Notes: a model not told the origin generated them from the sequence alone. DNA of 64,000 bases from Microbulbifer aggregans (GCF_001750105.1 NZ_CP014143.1:1975001-2039000), one strand, 5' to 3'; counted from the stretch's first letter, positions 27,784 to 37,375 are shown. Made by a program: numbers and translations.

Positions 27784-29757
27784 TTAGTTGCTGCTCCAGT
27801 AAGCATCCAGCTGCACACCACTGGCGCCGCGCTTGCGGGCTTCGACACCAATATGCCAGGTGCCTGCGGCCGGGTTGCTGATAGTGCAGGATTCGTTGTT
27901 ACCGCCACCGCCATCCTTGCAGTCATAGGTGGCACTGTCGGGGGCTGCACCAAAGCGCACATACAGCTCGACGTTGCCACTGCCACCTGAAGTACTCACA
28001 TCGAGGCTGTTGGCGCCGGCCGGTACTTCGATGGTGAAGTACTGCCATTCGTCACGGCCGAAACTCAGGTTGGTTTCGGTAAATCCATCGCTGGTCGGAC
28101 CGCCGCTACCGTCGGTGACGGTCACAGACTGGGTATCGCTGTCGGTCGCGCCGTCATCGTCAGTGACGGTCAGTGTCACCGAGTAGGTTCCGGCCGAGGC
28201 GTAGGAGTAAGTGGGGTTCTGGTCGCTAGAGCTGCCGCCGTCGCCGAAGTCCCAGTCGTAGCTCACGATACTGCCGTCGCTGTCAGAGCTGGCATCGGTA
28301 AAGGTCACGAACAGGTCGCTGGCGCTGAAGCTGAAGCCGGCGGTCGGAGCCTGGTTCGTCGGTGTACCGCCTCCGCCAACTGCGTCAATAGCCGCACTGG
28401 CATCGATGATACCGGCTCCACAACCGCCACTACAGGCGCCCGGAAGCGGTCGAGCCGTGGACTTGAGGACGCTCTCGACTTGGGCCGGGGTGAGTCCGCT
28501 GTCCGTCGCGTACATCAGTGCTGCGGCCCCGGAAACGTGCGGTGCGGACATGGAGGTGCCCTGGTAGTAGACGTACGCCTCATTGCCGGGGCTGGTGGTG
28601 CCGTCATTCAACGTGGAGGCCACGCCATGGGTACCGTCGAACTGCACGTCGCCACCGGGTGCGCTCACATCCACGATGGAACCGTAGTTGGAGTAATAAG
28701 CGCGGGCTCCAAAGCGTTCGGTCGCCGCAACCGAGATGACATTGTTACAGCTGGCGGGTCGGAAGCCCGAAGCATCCGCATCGCTGTTACCGGCACTCAC
28801 CACCACGGTCGCACCATTCGCAACGGCGGTATCGATCGCGGCCTGGTAAGTGGAGTCACAGGCACCACTACCGCCCAGGCTCATGTTGATCACCTGCGCG
28901 GGATTGGAATTGACCGGTACCCCGGCCACACTGCCGCCGGAGGCCCAGACAATACCGTCGGCAATATCCGACAGGTAACCGCCGCACTTACCCAGCACGC
29001 GCACTGGAACCACCTTGGCATCGAAAGCCACACCCGACACGCCCTTGTTATTGTCGGTCACCGCCGCGATGGTGCCGGCCACGTGGGTGCCGTGCCAGCT
29101 GCTGTCCCGGGCAGGGCTTAAGAAACTGCACTCATTGAAGCTCACCGCATCGCCCGGGTCGCTGGCGTCCGCGTCGCGACCGTCGCCGTCATTAGACACA
29201 AAGGTATCGTCGATGAAGTCATACCCCGGCAGCATGTTGGCATCCAGGTCGGAGTGGTAAACGTAGCCGGTGTCCAGCACTGCCACGGTCGCACCGGTGC
29301 CGGTCTGCTTGTCCCAGGCGGCTTCCAGGTTGATGCCGCCGGTGGCCTCGAAGTAGTGCCACTGCACGTTGTAGTAGGTGTCGTTGGGTACGAATTGCGG
29401 CTGCATCAGTGCGTCTTCTTGCACCGATACCACATTCGGGTCGGCTTCCAGGGCAGCCATGAATTTATTCAGTTGTGCCGCCGGCATGCGCTGGTTCAGA
29501 CGGTATACCTGCCGGTCGCGCAGCGCCATACCGCGCACGTGTGCCAGGCTCACGCCACCACGTGCACCATAAGCCTTGGCCTTGGCGGGCCAGTCGCGCT
29601 GTTGTGTATCACTGTACTGAACGATGATGCGTTGCGGCACATTGGAAAGGTCGGTAACTCCGGTGGAGCTTACGGCCTGGCTGCTGACAGCGGCAGCGCC
29701 GAAGGCGACGGCGAGCACTGATGCAGCAATACGGGACCCCTTCAGAATGGATTTCAT
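27784..29757 (-). CDS. Secreted subtilisin-like serine protease with PKD and PPC domains
   Basis: Extracellular S8 peptidase of 657 residues. The ATG at 29757 has AAGGAGA upstream and begins a signal peptide; the frame stays open to 29943 but that extension is not signal-like. Domains in order: signal peptide (1-28), inhibitor I9-type propeptide (about 40-120), peptidase S8 with Asp162 (AVLDTG), His222 (HGTHVAG) and Ser402 (GTSMSAP), PKD domain (about 470-550, with DWDFGDGG) and a C-terminal pre-peptidase PPC domain (about 557-657). The C-terminal domains probably bind substrate or are trimmed after secretion by the type II route (family knowledge). It has its own terminator and an unusually structured leader. 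Confidence 0.95.
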   Translation of the reverse strand: MKSILKGSRIAASVLAVAFGAAAVSSQAVSSTGVTDLSNVPQRIIVQYSDTQQRDWPAKAKAYGARGGVSLAHVRGMALRDRQVYRLNQRMPAAQLNKFMAALEADPNVVSVQEDALMQPQFVPNDTYYNVQWHYFEATGGINLEAAWDKQTGTGATVAVLDTGYVYHSDLDANMLPGYDFIDDTFVSNDGDGRDADASDPGDAVSFNECSFLSPARDSSWHGTHVAGTIAAVTDNNKGVSGVAFDAKVVPVRVLGKCGGYLSDIADGIVWASGGSVAGVPVNSNPAQVINMSLGGSGACDSTYQAAIDTAVANGATVVVSAGNSDADASGFRPASCNNVISVAATERFGARAYYSNYGSIVDVSAPGGDVQFDGTHGVASTLNDGTTSPGNEAYVYYQGTSMSAPHVSGAAALMYATDSGLTPAQVESVLKSTARPLPGACSGGCGAGIIDASAAIDAVGGGGTPTNQAPTAGFSFSASDLFVTFTDASSDSDGSIVSYDWDFGDGGSSSDQNPTYSYASAGTYSVTLTVTDDDGATDSDTQSVTVTDGSGGPTSDGFTETNLSFGRDEWQYFTIEVPAGANSLDVSTSGGSGNVELYVRFGAAPDSATYDCKDGGGGNNESCTISNPAAGTWHIGVEARKRGASGVQLDAYWSSN

Positions 29758-30169
29758 TCTTATTCTTCTCCTTGGGTTTGCTTTGGAGTGGGTAAATAGC
29801 AGGGGCACCAATCCCGCTGTTGGCGAGAGGCATCCATGCCTCCGGTATTGTCCGGGCACCCGTCGGCCGAAGAAGCTGGCTGAGTTCTGCCCGATGAAAA
29901 ACACCGGTACTGAAACCATTTTCGATTGTGGGCGCTGGATCAAGCATTTAAGGCCAGAAACGAGACATCACTAGCAATACTTGGTAGATTCAACCGACAC
30001 TGATTTTCTGGCGTGGCGCTTTCTTCATTTCAAGTGACTGGAGAGATTCGGGAGATGATTTTCGCGCCATCGACTCTATGCCTGAGACCTAAAAGTATCG
30101 GGAAGCTGCCCCTTTAGCGGGCCTTGCAGTGAACCGTTGGTTGGCTGTGGATGGAGGGGTAAATAAGAA
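29758..30169. other. Divergent intergenic region between the subtilase and the polysaccharide locus
   Basis: No supported gene. It must hold the promoters of the protease (minus) and of the first rml operon (plus). Its main structure is a set of nested inverted repeats at 29828-29907, which would be in the 5' untranslated leader of the protease mRNA. Confidence 0.5.
29828..29907 (-). other. Nested inverted repeats in the leader of the protease gene
   Basis: Three stems can be drawn: 29828-29832 with 29837-29841 (small hairpin), 29842-29846 with 29903-29907 (outer stem), and 29853-29858 with 29888-29893 (inner 6-bp stem, CGGGCA/TGCCCG). They lie 71-150 bases upstream of the protease start, so they could form a folded mRNA leader. 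It matches no riboswitch class I can name. Confidence 0.35.
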
Positions 30170-30718
30170 ATGAAAATTACTGCTACCGATATCCCTGACG
30201 TAAAAATCATTGAGCCCAGGGTGTTTGGTGACGAGCGGGGCTTCTTCTTTGAATCCTTCCGGCAGGACCAGTTCAACCGCGAATGTGCGGAGCGCACATT
30301 CGTGCAGGACAACCACAGCAAGTCCGGCAAGGGGATTCTGCGGGGGCTGCACTACCAGACCGAACAGACCCAGGGCAAGCTGGTGCGTGTCACCCAGGGA
30401 GAGGTCTTTGATGTAGCCGTTGACCTGCGTAAGAGCTCGCCGACATTTGGCCTGTGGGTCGGTGTCCTGCTCTCGGCCGAGAACAAGCGGCAGTTATGGG
30501 TCCCGGAAGGGTTTGCCCATGGCTTTTATGTCACCAGTGATACGGCGGAATTCGTCTATAAATGTACGGACTACTATGCCCCCCAGTATGAGCAGTCCAT
30601 ACGTTGGGATGACCCGGAACTTGCTATCGACTGGCCTCTGGCAGAAGGGGAGGCCCCGAAGCTCTCCGCCAAGGATGCTCAGGGGAAATTGTTCAAGGAT
30701 GCCGAGTTTTTCGCCTGA
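30170..30718 (+). CDS. rmlC: dTDP-4-dehydrorhamnose 3,5-epimerase, copy 1
   Basis: Cupin-fold epimerase of 182 residues, third step of dTDP-L-rhamnose synthesis. Family motifs: EPRVFGDERGFFFESFRQ at the start, FVQDNHSKSGKGILRGLHYQ carrying the catalytic His, and VWVPEGFAHGFYV-like substrate loop (LWVPEGFAHGFYV). It is first in an rmlC-rmlD-rmlB-manC series. A second copy lies at 42271-42819. GGAGGGG precedes the ATG at a slightly long spacing. Confidence 0.95.
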   Translation: MKITATDIPDVKIIEPRVFGDERGFFFESFRQDQFNRECAERTFVQDNHSKSGKGILRGLHYQTEQTQGKLVRVTQGEVFDVAVDLRKSSPTFGLWVGVLLSAENKRQLWVPEGFAHGFYVTSDTAEFVYKCTDYYAPQYEQSIRWDDPELAIDWPLAEGEAPKLSAKDAQGKLFKDAEFFA

Positions 30719-30832
30719 GAGCTGCAAAAGCCAATAGCCGAAAGGCAGCCAGGAACTCTGGGAAATCCAACACGGCTTGCCTTAGATGGTCGAACAGGAT
30801 TTAGCCCGTCCAAATTGCGCTGACAGGAAAAT

Positions 30833-31720
30833 ATGAAACTATTAATTGTCGGGAAAAATGGCCAGCTCGCTCAGGAGCTGGTCAAAAGAAAGCCAGAAGG
30901 GATTGAGCTCATCGCCCTGGGCCGCAAAGAAATGGATATTACCGATGCCAGCACCACGATGGAGGTGGTGGGGCAGTACAGCCCTGACCTGGTCATCAAC
31001 GCTGCCGCGTACACCGCAGTGGACCGTGCAGAGGAAGAGCGCGCTCTGGCTTTCGATGTGAATGCACGCGGTGCGGAACAACTGGCCTGGGCCTGCCGGG
31101 AGTTTCGGGCACGACTGATCCATGTATCTACCGACTTTGTCTTTGATGGCCGGCAGTCACGCCCCTACGGTGAAGAAGACGGTGTGCGCCCCCTCAACGT
31201 GTACGGGCTGAGCAAGGCGGCCGGTGAAGCAGTTGTGCGGTCAATTCTGCCGGAGGCCATCATCATCCGCACGGCCTGGGTATACAGCGCACATGGCAGC
31301 AACTTCCTGAACACCATGCTCCGCCTGATGAACGAGCGTGACCAGTTGGGCGTAGTCAGCGACCAGGTCGGCACCCCGACCAGTACCCGCACCCTCGCCG
31401 ACACCATCTACCATCTGGCCGGGCAACCCAATTGCCAGGGTATCTACCACTGTACCGATGAGGGCGTGGCCAGTTGGTATGATTTTGCCGTCGCAATCCT
31501 GGAGGAGGGGCGCAGTGCAGGCTTGCTGCCACAAGAGCGTGCCGTTGCCATCAAACCCATCAGCACGGCCGAGTACCCGACCCCGGCCAAGCGGCCTGCC
31601 TACAGCGTGCTGGACAAACGGCGCCTGACGGAAGAACTTGGTGTAGAACTGGCACACTGGCGACAGGCCCTACGGGAGGTATTGCAGGAGAAAGTTTCAG
31701 GGGAGAATGCCTCACAGTAA
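30833..31720 (+). CDS. rmlD: dTDP-4-dehydrorhamnose reductase, copy 1
   Basis: Extended short-chain dehydrogenase of 295 residues, last step of dTDP-L-rhamnose synthesis. It has the nucleotide motif VGKNGQLAQEL (the GxxGxxG variant seen in RmlD), INAAAYTAVDRAE, the STDFVFDG segment and the catalytic YGLSKAAGE (Tyr-x3-Lys). Length is normal. It is 114 bases after rmlC copy 1 and 159 bases before rmlB copy 1, looser spacing than in the second set. Confidence 0.94.
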   Translation: MKLLIVGKNGQLAQELVKRKPEGIELIALGRKEMDITDASTTMEVVGQYSPDLVINAAAYTAVDRAEEERALAFDVNARGAEQLAWACREFRARLIHVSTDFVFDGRQSRPYGEEDGVRPLNVYGLSKAAGEAVVRSILPEAIIIRTAWVYSAHGSNFLNTMLRLMNERDQLGVVSDQVGTPTSTRTLADTIYHLAGQPNCQGIYHCTDEGVASWYDFAVAILEEGRSAGLLPQERAVAIKPISTAEYPTPAKRPAYSVLDKRRLTEELGVELAHWRQALREVLQEKVSGENASQ

Positions 31721-31879
31721 ATGCGCTTACCCAGGCTAGTGGGAAGGCGGTCATCGGCCAGCTAAAGGGCTTTAACCGAGTGCCGGGAAAGGGCGGGTAT
31801 CTGGCCGGATCAGCAAACGCAGAGTTGTAAAAATCAAAGGAAGAGCGGTACCCAGAAAATAACAAAGGGTAATCAAAGG

Positions 31880-33019
31880 ATGAGTAACCTACTTGTGACC
31901 GGCGGAGCCGGCTTCATTGGTGCCAACTTCGTGCACTACTGGCTGCAAACCTATCCCGATGACAAAGTCATCGTGCTCGACGCCCTAACCTACGCCGGCA
32001 ACCGGGCCAACCTGGAGCCGGTGGCGGGCAACCCTAACTTCCTTTTCTGCCATGGCGATATCTGCGATACAAGCCTGGTCGAAACTCTGCTCAGGCTGCA
32101 TCAGGTGGACACGCTGGTGCACTTCGCTGCAGAGAGTCATGTGGACCGCTCGATCAGTGGCCCAGACGCCTTCATCGAAACCAACATCATCGGCACTCAC
32201 AGCCTGCTCAAGGCGGCAAAGAAAGTCTGGCTCGATGAAGGTCTGCAGCCGTCGCACCGCTTCCACCATGTTTCCACCGATGAGGTCTACGGCACCCTCG
32301 GCCCCGATGACCCCGCGTTCAGCGAGACCACCCCTTACGCGCCCAATAGCCCCTATTCCGCCAGCAAGGCAGCATCGGACCACCTGGTGAGAGCCTACCA
32401 CCACACCTATGGCCTGAATGTCACCACCAGCAACTGTTCCAACAACTATGGGCCATATCATTTCCCGGAGAAGCTGATCCCCCTGGTGATCACCAACATC
32501 CTGCTGGACAAGCCATTGCCCGTCTACGGTGATGGCCAGCAGATTCGCGACTGGCTTTACGTGGAGGACCATGCACGCGGTATCGAGTTGGTGATCAAGA
32601 AGGGTAGGTTGGGGGAGTCGTACAATATTGGTGGCAACAATGAGTGGGCCAATATCAATATCGTCCGCCTGATCTGCAACCTGATGAACCAGGCCTTTGC
32701 CGATGACCCTGCCCTCAGCAAGCGCTATCCGGAGGCCTATAACGCCATTGCTGGTCAGGCGGAAGCACTGATTCAGTATGTGGAAGACCGCAAGGGCCAC
32801 GACCGGCGTTATGCCATTGCACCGGAGAAGTCCAACGAAGAACTCGGTTACCGGCCGCTGGAGAGCTTCAATTCGGGCATCATGAAGACCATCGACTGGT
32901 ACCTGTCCAACGACGCCTGGTGGCGGGCGATCCTGGACGGCAGCTATCGGCGGCAGTCCGATCTGGATGGGATTCCTGCCTGGCAGGCCGATATGACAGC
33001 GGTCATCGAAAGTACCTGA
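31880..33019 (+). CDS. rmlB: dTDP-glucose 4,6-dehydratase, copy 1
   Basis: SDR-family dehydratase of 379 residues, second step of the rhamnose route. NAD motif [12 protein letters not shown], the [12 protein letters not shown] segment, the HVSTDEVYG motif (Asp-Glu catalytic pair) and YSASKAASDHLVRA (Tyr-x3-Lys) are all present. The C-terminus has an extra Trp/Asp-rich tail of about 20 residues compared with copy 2 at 43730-44803. No rmlA accompanies this set, so glucose-1-phosphate thymidylation must come from the gene at 44842. Confidence 0.95.
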   Translation: MSNLLVTGGAGFIGANFVHYWLQTYPDDKVIVLDALTYAGNRANLEPVAGNPNFLFCHGDICDTSLVETLLRLHQVDTLVHFAAESHVDRSISGPDAFIETNIIGTHSLLKAAKKVWLDEGLQPSHRFHHVSTDEVYGTLGPDDPAFSETTPYAPNSPYSASKAASDHLVRAYHHTYGLNVTTSNCSNNYGPYHFPEKLIPLVITNILLDKPLPVYGDGQQIRDWLYVEDHARGIELVIKKGRLGESYNIGGNNEWANINIVRLICNLMNQAFADDPALSKRYPEAYNAIAGQAEALIQYVEDRKGHDRRYAIAPEKSNEELGYRPLESFNSGIMKTIDWYLSNDAWWRAILDGSYRRQSDLDGIPAWQADMTAVIEST

Positions 33020-33062
33020 CGCCCAGGTCAGGGCATGTGCGTCGCTAAACGGCAACTATCCA

Positions 33063-33091
33063 GCACGCCTGTGGGCGTGCATTTATCTTTT
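33063..33091 (+). terminator. Possible terminator after rmlB copy 1
   Basis: Stem 33063-33069 with 33074-33080 (7 bp), four-base loop, then a T-rich but interrupted tail. It may partly separate manC from the rml genes. Confidence 0.5.
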
Positions 33092-33203
33092 CAATCATTA
33101 AACTGTGTGCCCAGCTAGGTCGACCACGCTTGTGCGAATTTTGAGCAATTTGCCGCGTGCCGGCCCAATCCGAAGAAGTAGCAAGTAAAAAGAAGGTAAA
33201 GGC

Positions 33204-34613
33204 ATGCTCCTGCCCGTTATTATGGCCGGTGGTTCCGGCTCACGTCTGTGGCCATTGTCCCGCCAGCTCTTCCCGAAACAGTTCCTGCCCCTCACTGGCG
33301 AGCAGACCATGTTGCAGGAAACCTGCGCGCGCCTGGACGGTCTGGACCATCAGCCGCCGCTGATCATCTGCGGCGACGATCACCGCTTTACCGTGGCAGA
33401 GCAGCTGCGCGAAGCGAAGGAAGGACACAGCGGCATCGTGCTGGAACCGGCCGGCCGTAACACCGCGCCGGCAGTCGCTCTTGCCGCACTGCGCGCAACC
33501 ACCGGTGGCGAGAGTGATCCGCTGTTACTGGTGCTGGCCGCCGACCACGTGATCCGCGATGTGGCTGCTTTCCAGGATGCCGTGAACAAGGCCATTCCCC
33601 ATGCCGAGCAGGGCAAGCTGGTGACTTTCGGCATCGTGCCCACCGGGCCCGAGACTGGCTACGGCTATATCCGACGCAACGCCGACAGCGGTGATACCGC
33701 CTTCGCCGTGGAAGAGTTTGTCGAGAAGCCGGACCTGGCCACTGCGGAACAGTACGTGGCTAGCGGTGACTTCTACTGGAACAGCGGCATGTTCCTGTTC
33801 CGCGCCAGCCGTTACCTGGAGGAACTGAAAGCCCACCGCCCGGATATGCTCGCCGCCTGCGAGCAGTCGATGACCGGCGCGGCCATCGATATCGACTTCG
33901 TGCGCCCGTCACAGGAGAGCTTCCTCGCCTGCCCGGACGACTCCATCGACTACGCCGTGATGGAAAAAACCCGCGATGCGGTCGTGGTCCCCATGGACTG
34001 CGGCTGGAGCGATGTGGGTTCCTGGTCGGCGCTGTGGGAAGTGTCCGACAAGGACGACAACGGCAACACCGCCCGTGGCGACGTGATCCTGCAGGACTCC
34101 AAGGGTTGCTACGTGCAGAGCGACAGCAAGCTGATCGCTACCGTCGGCCTGGAAGATGTGGTCGTGGTGGAGAGCGATGATGCCATCCTCGTCGCCGCCA
34201 AGGACCGCGTGCAGGACATCAAGAAGGTGGTGAACCAGCTGAAGGCCGAGAATCGCTCAGAAGCACAGGTCCACCGCAAGGTTTACCGTCCCTGGGGCTT
34301 CTACGATTCCGTCGATGCCGGCGACCGTTTCCAGGTGAAGCGCATCGTGGTCAAGCCGGGTGCCAAGCTCAGCCTGCAGATGCACCACCACCGCGCCGAG
34401 CACTGGATTGTGGTGTCTGGCACCGCCATGGTGACCAATGGTGATAAAGAGATTCTGGTGACCGAAAACCAGTCCACTTACATCCCGCTGGGGGTGACCC
34501 ACCGGCTGGAAAACCCGGGTTCCATCCCGCTGGAACTGATCGAAGTGCAGTCCGGTTCCTACCTGGGTGAGGACGATATCGTCCGTTTCGAGGATCAGTA
34601 CGCGCGGGTGTAA
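33204..34613 (+). CDS. manC: Mannose-1-phosphate guanylyltransferase / mannose-6-phosphate isomerase
   Basis: Bifunctional enzyme of 469 residues that makes GDP-mannose. The N-terminal nucleotidyltransferase has [14 protein letters not shown] and FVEKP (residues about 168-175). The C-terminal cupin (about 350-469) has [21 protein letters not shown] and the metal-site [11 protein letters not shown] of type II phosphomannose isomerases. No phosphomannomutase (manB) is in the window. It ends the first sugar-nucleotide cluster and is followed by a bidirectional terminator. Confidence 0.95.
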   Translation: MLLPVIMAGGSGSRLWPLSRQLFPKQFLPLTGEQTMLQETCARLDGLDHQPPLIICGDDHRFTVAEQLREAKEGHSGIVLEPAGRNTAPAVALAALRATTGGESDPLLLVLAADHVIRDVAAFQDAVNKAIPHAEQGKLVTFGIVPTGPETGYGYIRRNADSGDTAFAVEEFVEKPDLATAEQYVASGDFYWNSGMFLFRASRYLEELKAHRPDMLAACEQSMTGAAIDIDFVRPSQESFLACPDDSIDYAVMEKTRDAVVVPMDCGWSDVGSWSALWEVSDKDDNGNTARGDVILQDSKGCYVQSDSKLIATVGLEDVVVVESDDAILVAAKDRVQDIKKVVNQLKAENRSEAQVHRKVYRPWGFYDSVDAGDRFQVKRIVVKPGAKLSLQMHHHRAEHWIVVSGTAMVTNGDKEILVTENQSTYIPLGVTHRLENPGSIPLELIEVQSGSYLGEDDIVRFEDQYARV

Positions 34614-34632
34614 TCACTCTGTTTCCCTGCCG

Positions 34633-34660
34633 CGAGATGCCGGCGCAGGTCGGCATCTCG
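34633..34660. repeat. Dispersed palindromic repeat, copy 1
   Basis: A 10-bp perfect inverted repeat (34633-34642 with 34651-34660) with the core GATGCCGGCGCAGGTCGGCATC. Close relatives occur at 37472-37500 and 63905-63931, always between genes, so it is a REP-like dispersed element. Confidence 0.6.
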
Positions 34661-34692
34661 CCAAGTGGAAAGTGCTAACTAATCTCGAAAAT

Positions 34693-34720
34693 AAAAAAGG
34701 GCCCCTGCGGGCCCTTTTTT
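34693..34720. terminator. Bidirectional terminator between manC and the minus-strand block
   Basis: Stem 34693-34704 with 34709-34720 (12 bp, including flanking A and T runs), four-base loop. The A run on one side and T run on the other give a U-tract in both directions, suiting the converging genes. Confidence 0.92.
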
Positions 34721-34738
34721 GTTGATACTGCCTGAACG

Positions 34739-35665
34739 TCAGTTCTTGGACGGGCAGCGCTCGTCACAACCACCGGCACCGGCGATGGGCGGCGGGGCGG
34801 ACGGGATTGGCGGAACAGCGCCGCGGCCAGGGGCAAGTGCGGAACGGCCAGCGGCAGTTGCCGGGGAAACGGTGGCCGGGTCGGCACCACCGGCAATGGC
34901 GGCACCCACTGCATCAGTTTCCTCAACGCCAGCTGCTACAGCAGCATCGACAATTTCCTGTGCCTGATCCGGATTCGCGGCCACGGCGTCGGCAATGATT
35001 TTTTCAGCATCCTGCGGGTTGGCTGCAATCGCCTGCTTGACCTGCTCCGCGATCGGCAGCTGCTCGGTGGTAGCTTCCTCTACTGCGGGCTCTACGGTTG
35101 CTGCAGCGCTTTCCTCGGTACTTTCGGTTGCTTCCACCGCGTCTTGCACCGTGCCTTCTTCCGGGGCCACAGCCTCGTTCATGGCGAGTACCTGCGCTGG
35201 CTCTATCGCCTCATCGGCCACGCGGCCCTGCTCTGCTTCCTTATTGAAGGCTGCGGCGACCTGCTGCTCAATGGAAGTTGCCTCTGTACTCTCCTGCTCG
35301 GCCGGCTTGGGCTCTTCCGGCATTACCAGCAGAGAACCTTCTGTCGCTTCTTCGCCAGTGCTTTCGGTAGAGGCGACTGATTCTTGCTGCTCTGCGGCCT
35401 GTTCAGTCTCAGTTACTTCTGCCACAGACTCTTCTGTCGCTTCGGCTGATGCTTCTTCAGCTTGTACTTCTTCGTCAGCGGCTGCCTCGCTCTCCGGCTC
35501 TGCGGCAATCTCAGTTTCTTCCCTGGTCACAGTTTCTTCTGTGACTTCTTCACCAGCGATTTCTTGCTCGCTGGTCTCTTCACTGAAGTAGTTGTACGCA
35601 GTGACGGCAACTGTTGCCACCAGTACGACCACTCCGAGTGGCCCCCAAAAAAACCTCTTGGTCAT
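34739..35665 (-). CDS. Membrane-anchored acidic protein with TAAG / GGCDxxCPSKN C-terminal module (paralogue B)
   Basis: Unrecognised protein of 308 residues. One N-terminal membrane helix (about 7-25) would anchor it with the rest in the periplasm. Residues 28-205 are a very acidic Glu/Ala/Thr/Ser-rich low-complexity stretch, probably unfolded. From about 206 come two degenerate helical repeats (IAANPQDAEKIIADAVAANP type). The tail follows: AGGADP, TAAG at 270-273, a Pro-rich linker and GAGGCDERCPSKN at the end. The last ~90 residues are clearly homologous to the protein at 37614-38069. TAAG is the motif cut by LapG in LapA, and a lapG-like gene lies on the same strand at 39560. AAGGGG precedes the ATG. 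Confidence 0.7.
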   Translation of the reverse strand: MTKRFFWGPLGVVVLVATVAVTAYNYFSEETSEQEIAGEEVTEETVTREETEIAAEPESEAAADEEVQAEEASAEATEESVAEVTETEQAAEQQESVASTESTGEEATEGSLLVMPEEPKPAEQESTEATSIEQQVAAAFNKEAEQGRVADEAIEPAQVLAMNEAVAPEEGTVQDAVEATESTEESAAATVEPAVEEATTEQLPIAEQVKQAIAANPQDAEKIIADAVAANPDQAQEIVDAAVAAGVEETDAVGAAIAGGADPATVSPATAAGRSALAPGRGAVPPIPSAPPPIAGAGGCDERCPSKN

Positions 35666-35941
35666 TTCAACCCCTTTTGATTTTTCTTAGAAAATTTCCC
35701 CATAAGGAAATGGATTCTACTAGTCGCGGAATAAATGGGAAGAGTTCACAGGAGCTTTGTGAGCGTATCCATTAAATAATTTGCGTAGCGAGCAGATTTT
35801 GTTTTGTGGTGACAGTATTCTGCCAATTGCGAGGGCTACAGCGGTTAGAAAGGGGCTGAACGTGTTCGATATTGGTGCGGGCAGTTAACGAATGGGCAGG
35901 CTTGCCACCAAAACTCCAACAAGCGCAGCGGCTATTTCCGT

Positions 35942-37375
35942 TTATTTGGGCAAGGCGTCCTTTTTCTGTGCCGTAAGTGCCCGGTTTTCAGCCTGCATAA
36001 ACCGCGCCTGCCAGGCCAGTGCCAGGCACAGCAGGAAATAAATCGCCGTGGCTGGTGCCTGCAGGTGGAAGTCCGTCAGCAGCATGATCAACTCGGCAAT
36101 AATTGCCATCACCGCCGCAAAGGCCATGCCCTGCATCAGGCTGTCGCGCCGCTCACGCAGCGCACTGAAGGCGTGCATCAGGCTCCACAATACGGCAATA
36201 CCCAGCAGTACCATGGCCGGCAGGCCGAACTCGATGGCAAATTGCAGGTAGTCATTGTGGGCCAGATCGTAAAAGGTCTGGATCTCGGGACCCTTCACGC
36301 TGGGGAAGGCGGAATAGAAACTGCCGCCGCCGGTGCCGGCCAGGGGGTGCTGTTCAATCAGCGCCAGCCCATAGCGGTTTACCTCGTCCCGTGTTTCCTG
36401 GGTGAAACTGGTGTTTTCCAGCCGGTTCTTCAGCTTTTCCACCCCGAACCAGCTGCCCACAATAAACAGGTCGATAACCAGCAGGCTCGCAAGTAGCACG
36501 GTCAGGCTGCGGCTCTTTTTGCGGATCAACAGTAGGCCTAGGACACCAGTGATAGAAAGGCTGGCAAAGAACGCGGTGTTGGCCATGCGCGAGTGGGACA
36601 TCACCAGTCCGATCACCATCATCGCCAGGCACAGGCGCACCACCGCCTTGCCATTCATCAGTGTGGCCAGGGTGCCGCGTAGGAATTCGCGCAGTGAGCC
36701 GGCTTTCTTGCGCGACAGGCTCGCAATCAGCAGACCGATGCCAAAGCACAGGCACAGCACCAGGAAGTTGCCGAAGTGGTTCTTGTAGCGGAAACCACCG
36801 GTGGCAATGGTGCTGTTGGGGAAGCCCAGTATCCAGGTGGTCTCAGAACCGGATAGCGCCAGTAGCACCCCGTAAAACGCCTGGAAAGTGCCGGTGAGTA
36901 CAATCACCAACGCCGTCAGCTTCAGACGCTGCGGCGTGTTCACCAGTGCAACAGCCAGAAACAGCAGGCACCAGTAACTCAAGCCTTTTAACAAGCCGAT
37001 GTGGGTCTGGTTGGGATCCAGTGATAGCGTGCCCAGTGCCGCCTGCGGATCGGCAGTCAGGAAGTGCGCGGCCCGTTCAGGAGAGATTGCCTCCATCAAG
37101 CCCATAGGCAGCGGCAACACCTGTAAACCCACCCAAACCTGGAACAGGGCAAACAATCCCAGCAGTGGGGCAAACGGCTTTAAATCCTGCAAGCGCGGTG
37201 AGTAGGCATTCACCAGCAGCCAGCCACCGAGCAGGGCAAAGGCCCACACTTCCAGCAGCGCCCATGCCCAGGGCCGGTGCGAGCCCAGCGGCACTGGCAG
37301 CCAGAACAGCAACACCAGCAAGGCGTAAAACAGGCCGCGCTCAAGGCGCTGGATGCGGGGGCTGGCTTCGGTCAT
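35942..37375 (-). CDS. O-antigen ligase / Wzy-like membrane protein
   Basis: Polytopic membrane protein of 477 residues with about 11-12 helices and the Wzy_C/O-antigen-ligase domain. The hallmark periplasmic loop includes LIEQHPLAGTGGGSFYSAFP and DLAHNDYLQFAIEFGLP, with the His and Glu conserved in WaaL- and PglL-type enzymes. Such proteins move a lipid-linked glycan onto lipid A core, onto another glycan (polymerase) or onto a protein (O-oligosaccharyltransferase); sequence alone does not decide. The two flanking genes encode paralogous Ala/Pro/Ser-rich exported proteins, which makes a protein acceptor worth considering. A separate Wzy polymerase is at 49816-51177. Confidence 0.82.
   Translation of the reverse strand: MTEASPRIQRLERGLFYALLVLLFWLPVPLGSHRPWAWALLEVWAFALLGGWLLVNAYSPRLQDLKPFAPLLGLFALFQVWVGLQVLPLPMGLMEAISPERAAHFLTADPQAALGTLSLDPNQTHIGLLKGLSYWCLLFLAVALVNTPQRLKLTALVIVLTGTFQAFYGVLLALSGSETTWILGFPNSTIATGGFRYKNHFGNFLVLCLCFGIGLLIASLSRKKAGSLREFLRGTLATLMNGKAVVRLCLAMMVIGLVMSHSRMANTAFFASLSITGVLGLLLIRKKSRSLTVLLASLLVIDLFIVGSWFGVEKLKNRLENTSFTQETRDEVNRYGLALIEQHPLAGTGGGSFYSAFPSVKGPEIQTFYDLAHNDYLQFAIEFGLPAMVLLGIAVLWSLMHAFSALRERRDSLMQGMAFAAVMAIIAELIMLLTDFHLQAPATAIYFLLCLALAWQARFMQAENRALTAQKKDALPK

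Noticed and set aside
29828..29907. c-di-GMP (GEMM) or cobalamin riboswitch upstream of the protease
   Set aside because: The nested stems are present but the conserved GEMM core and the B12 box are not, so I list it only as an unnamed structure.
29758..29943. Extended N-terminus of the subtilase (62 extra residues)
   Set aside because: A proper ribosome site and signal peptide begin at 29757; the extension crosses the inverted repeats and is not signal-like.
34739..35665. PEP-CTERM, GlyGly-CTERM or LPXTG-type sorting signal on the paralogues
   Set aside because: None of these tripartite signals (motif, helix, basic end) is present; the proteins simply end in CDxxCPSKN with no C-terminal membrane helix.
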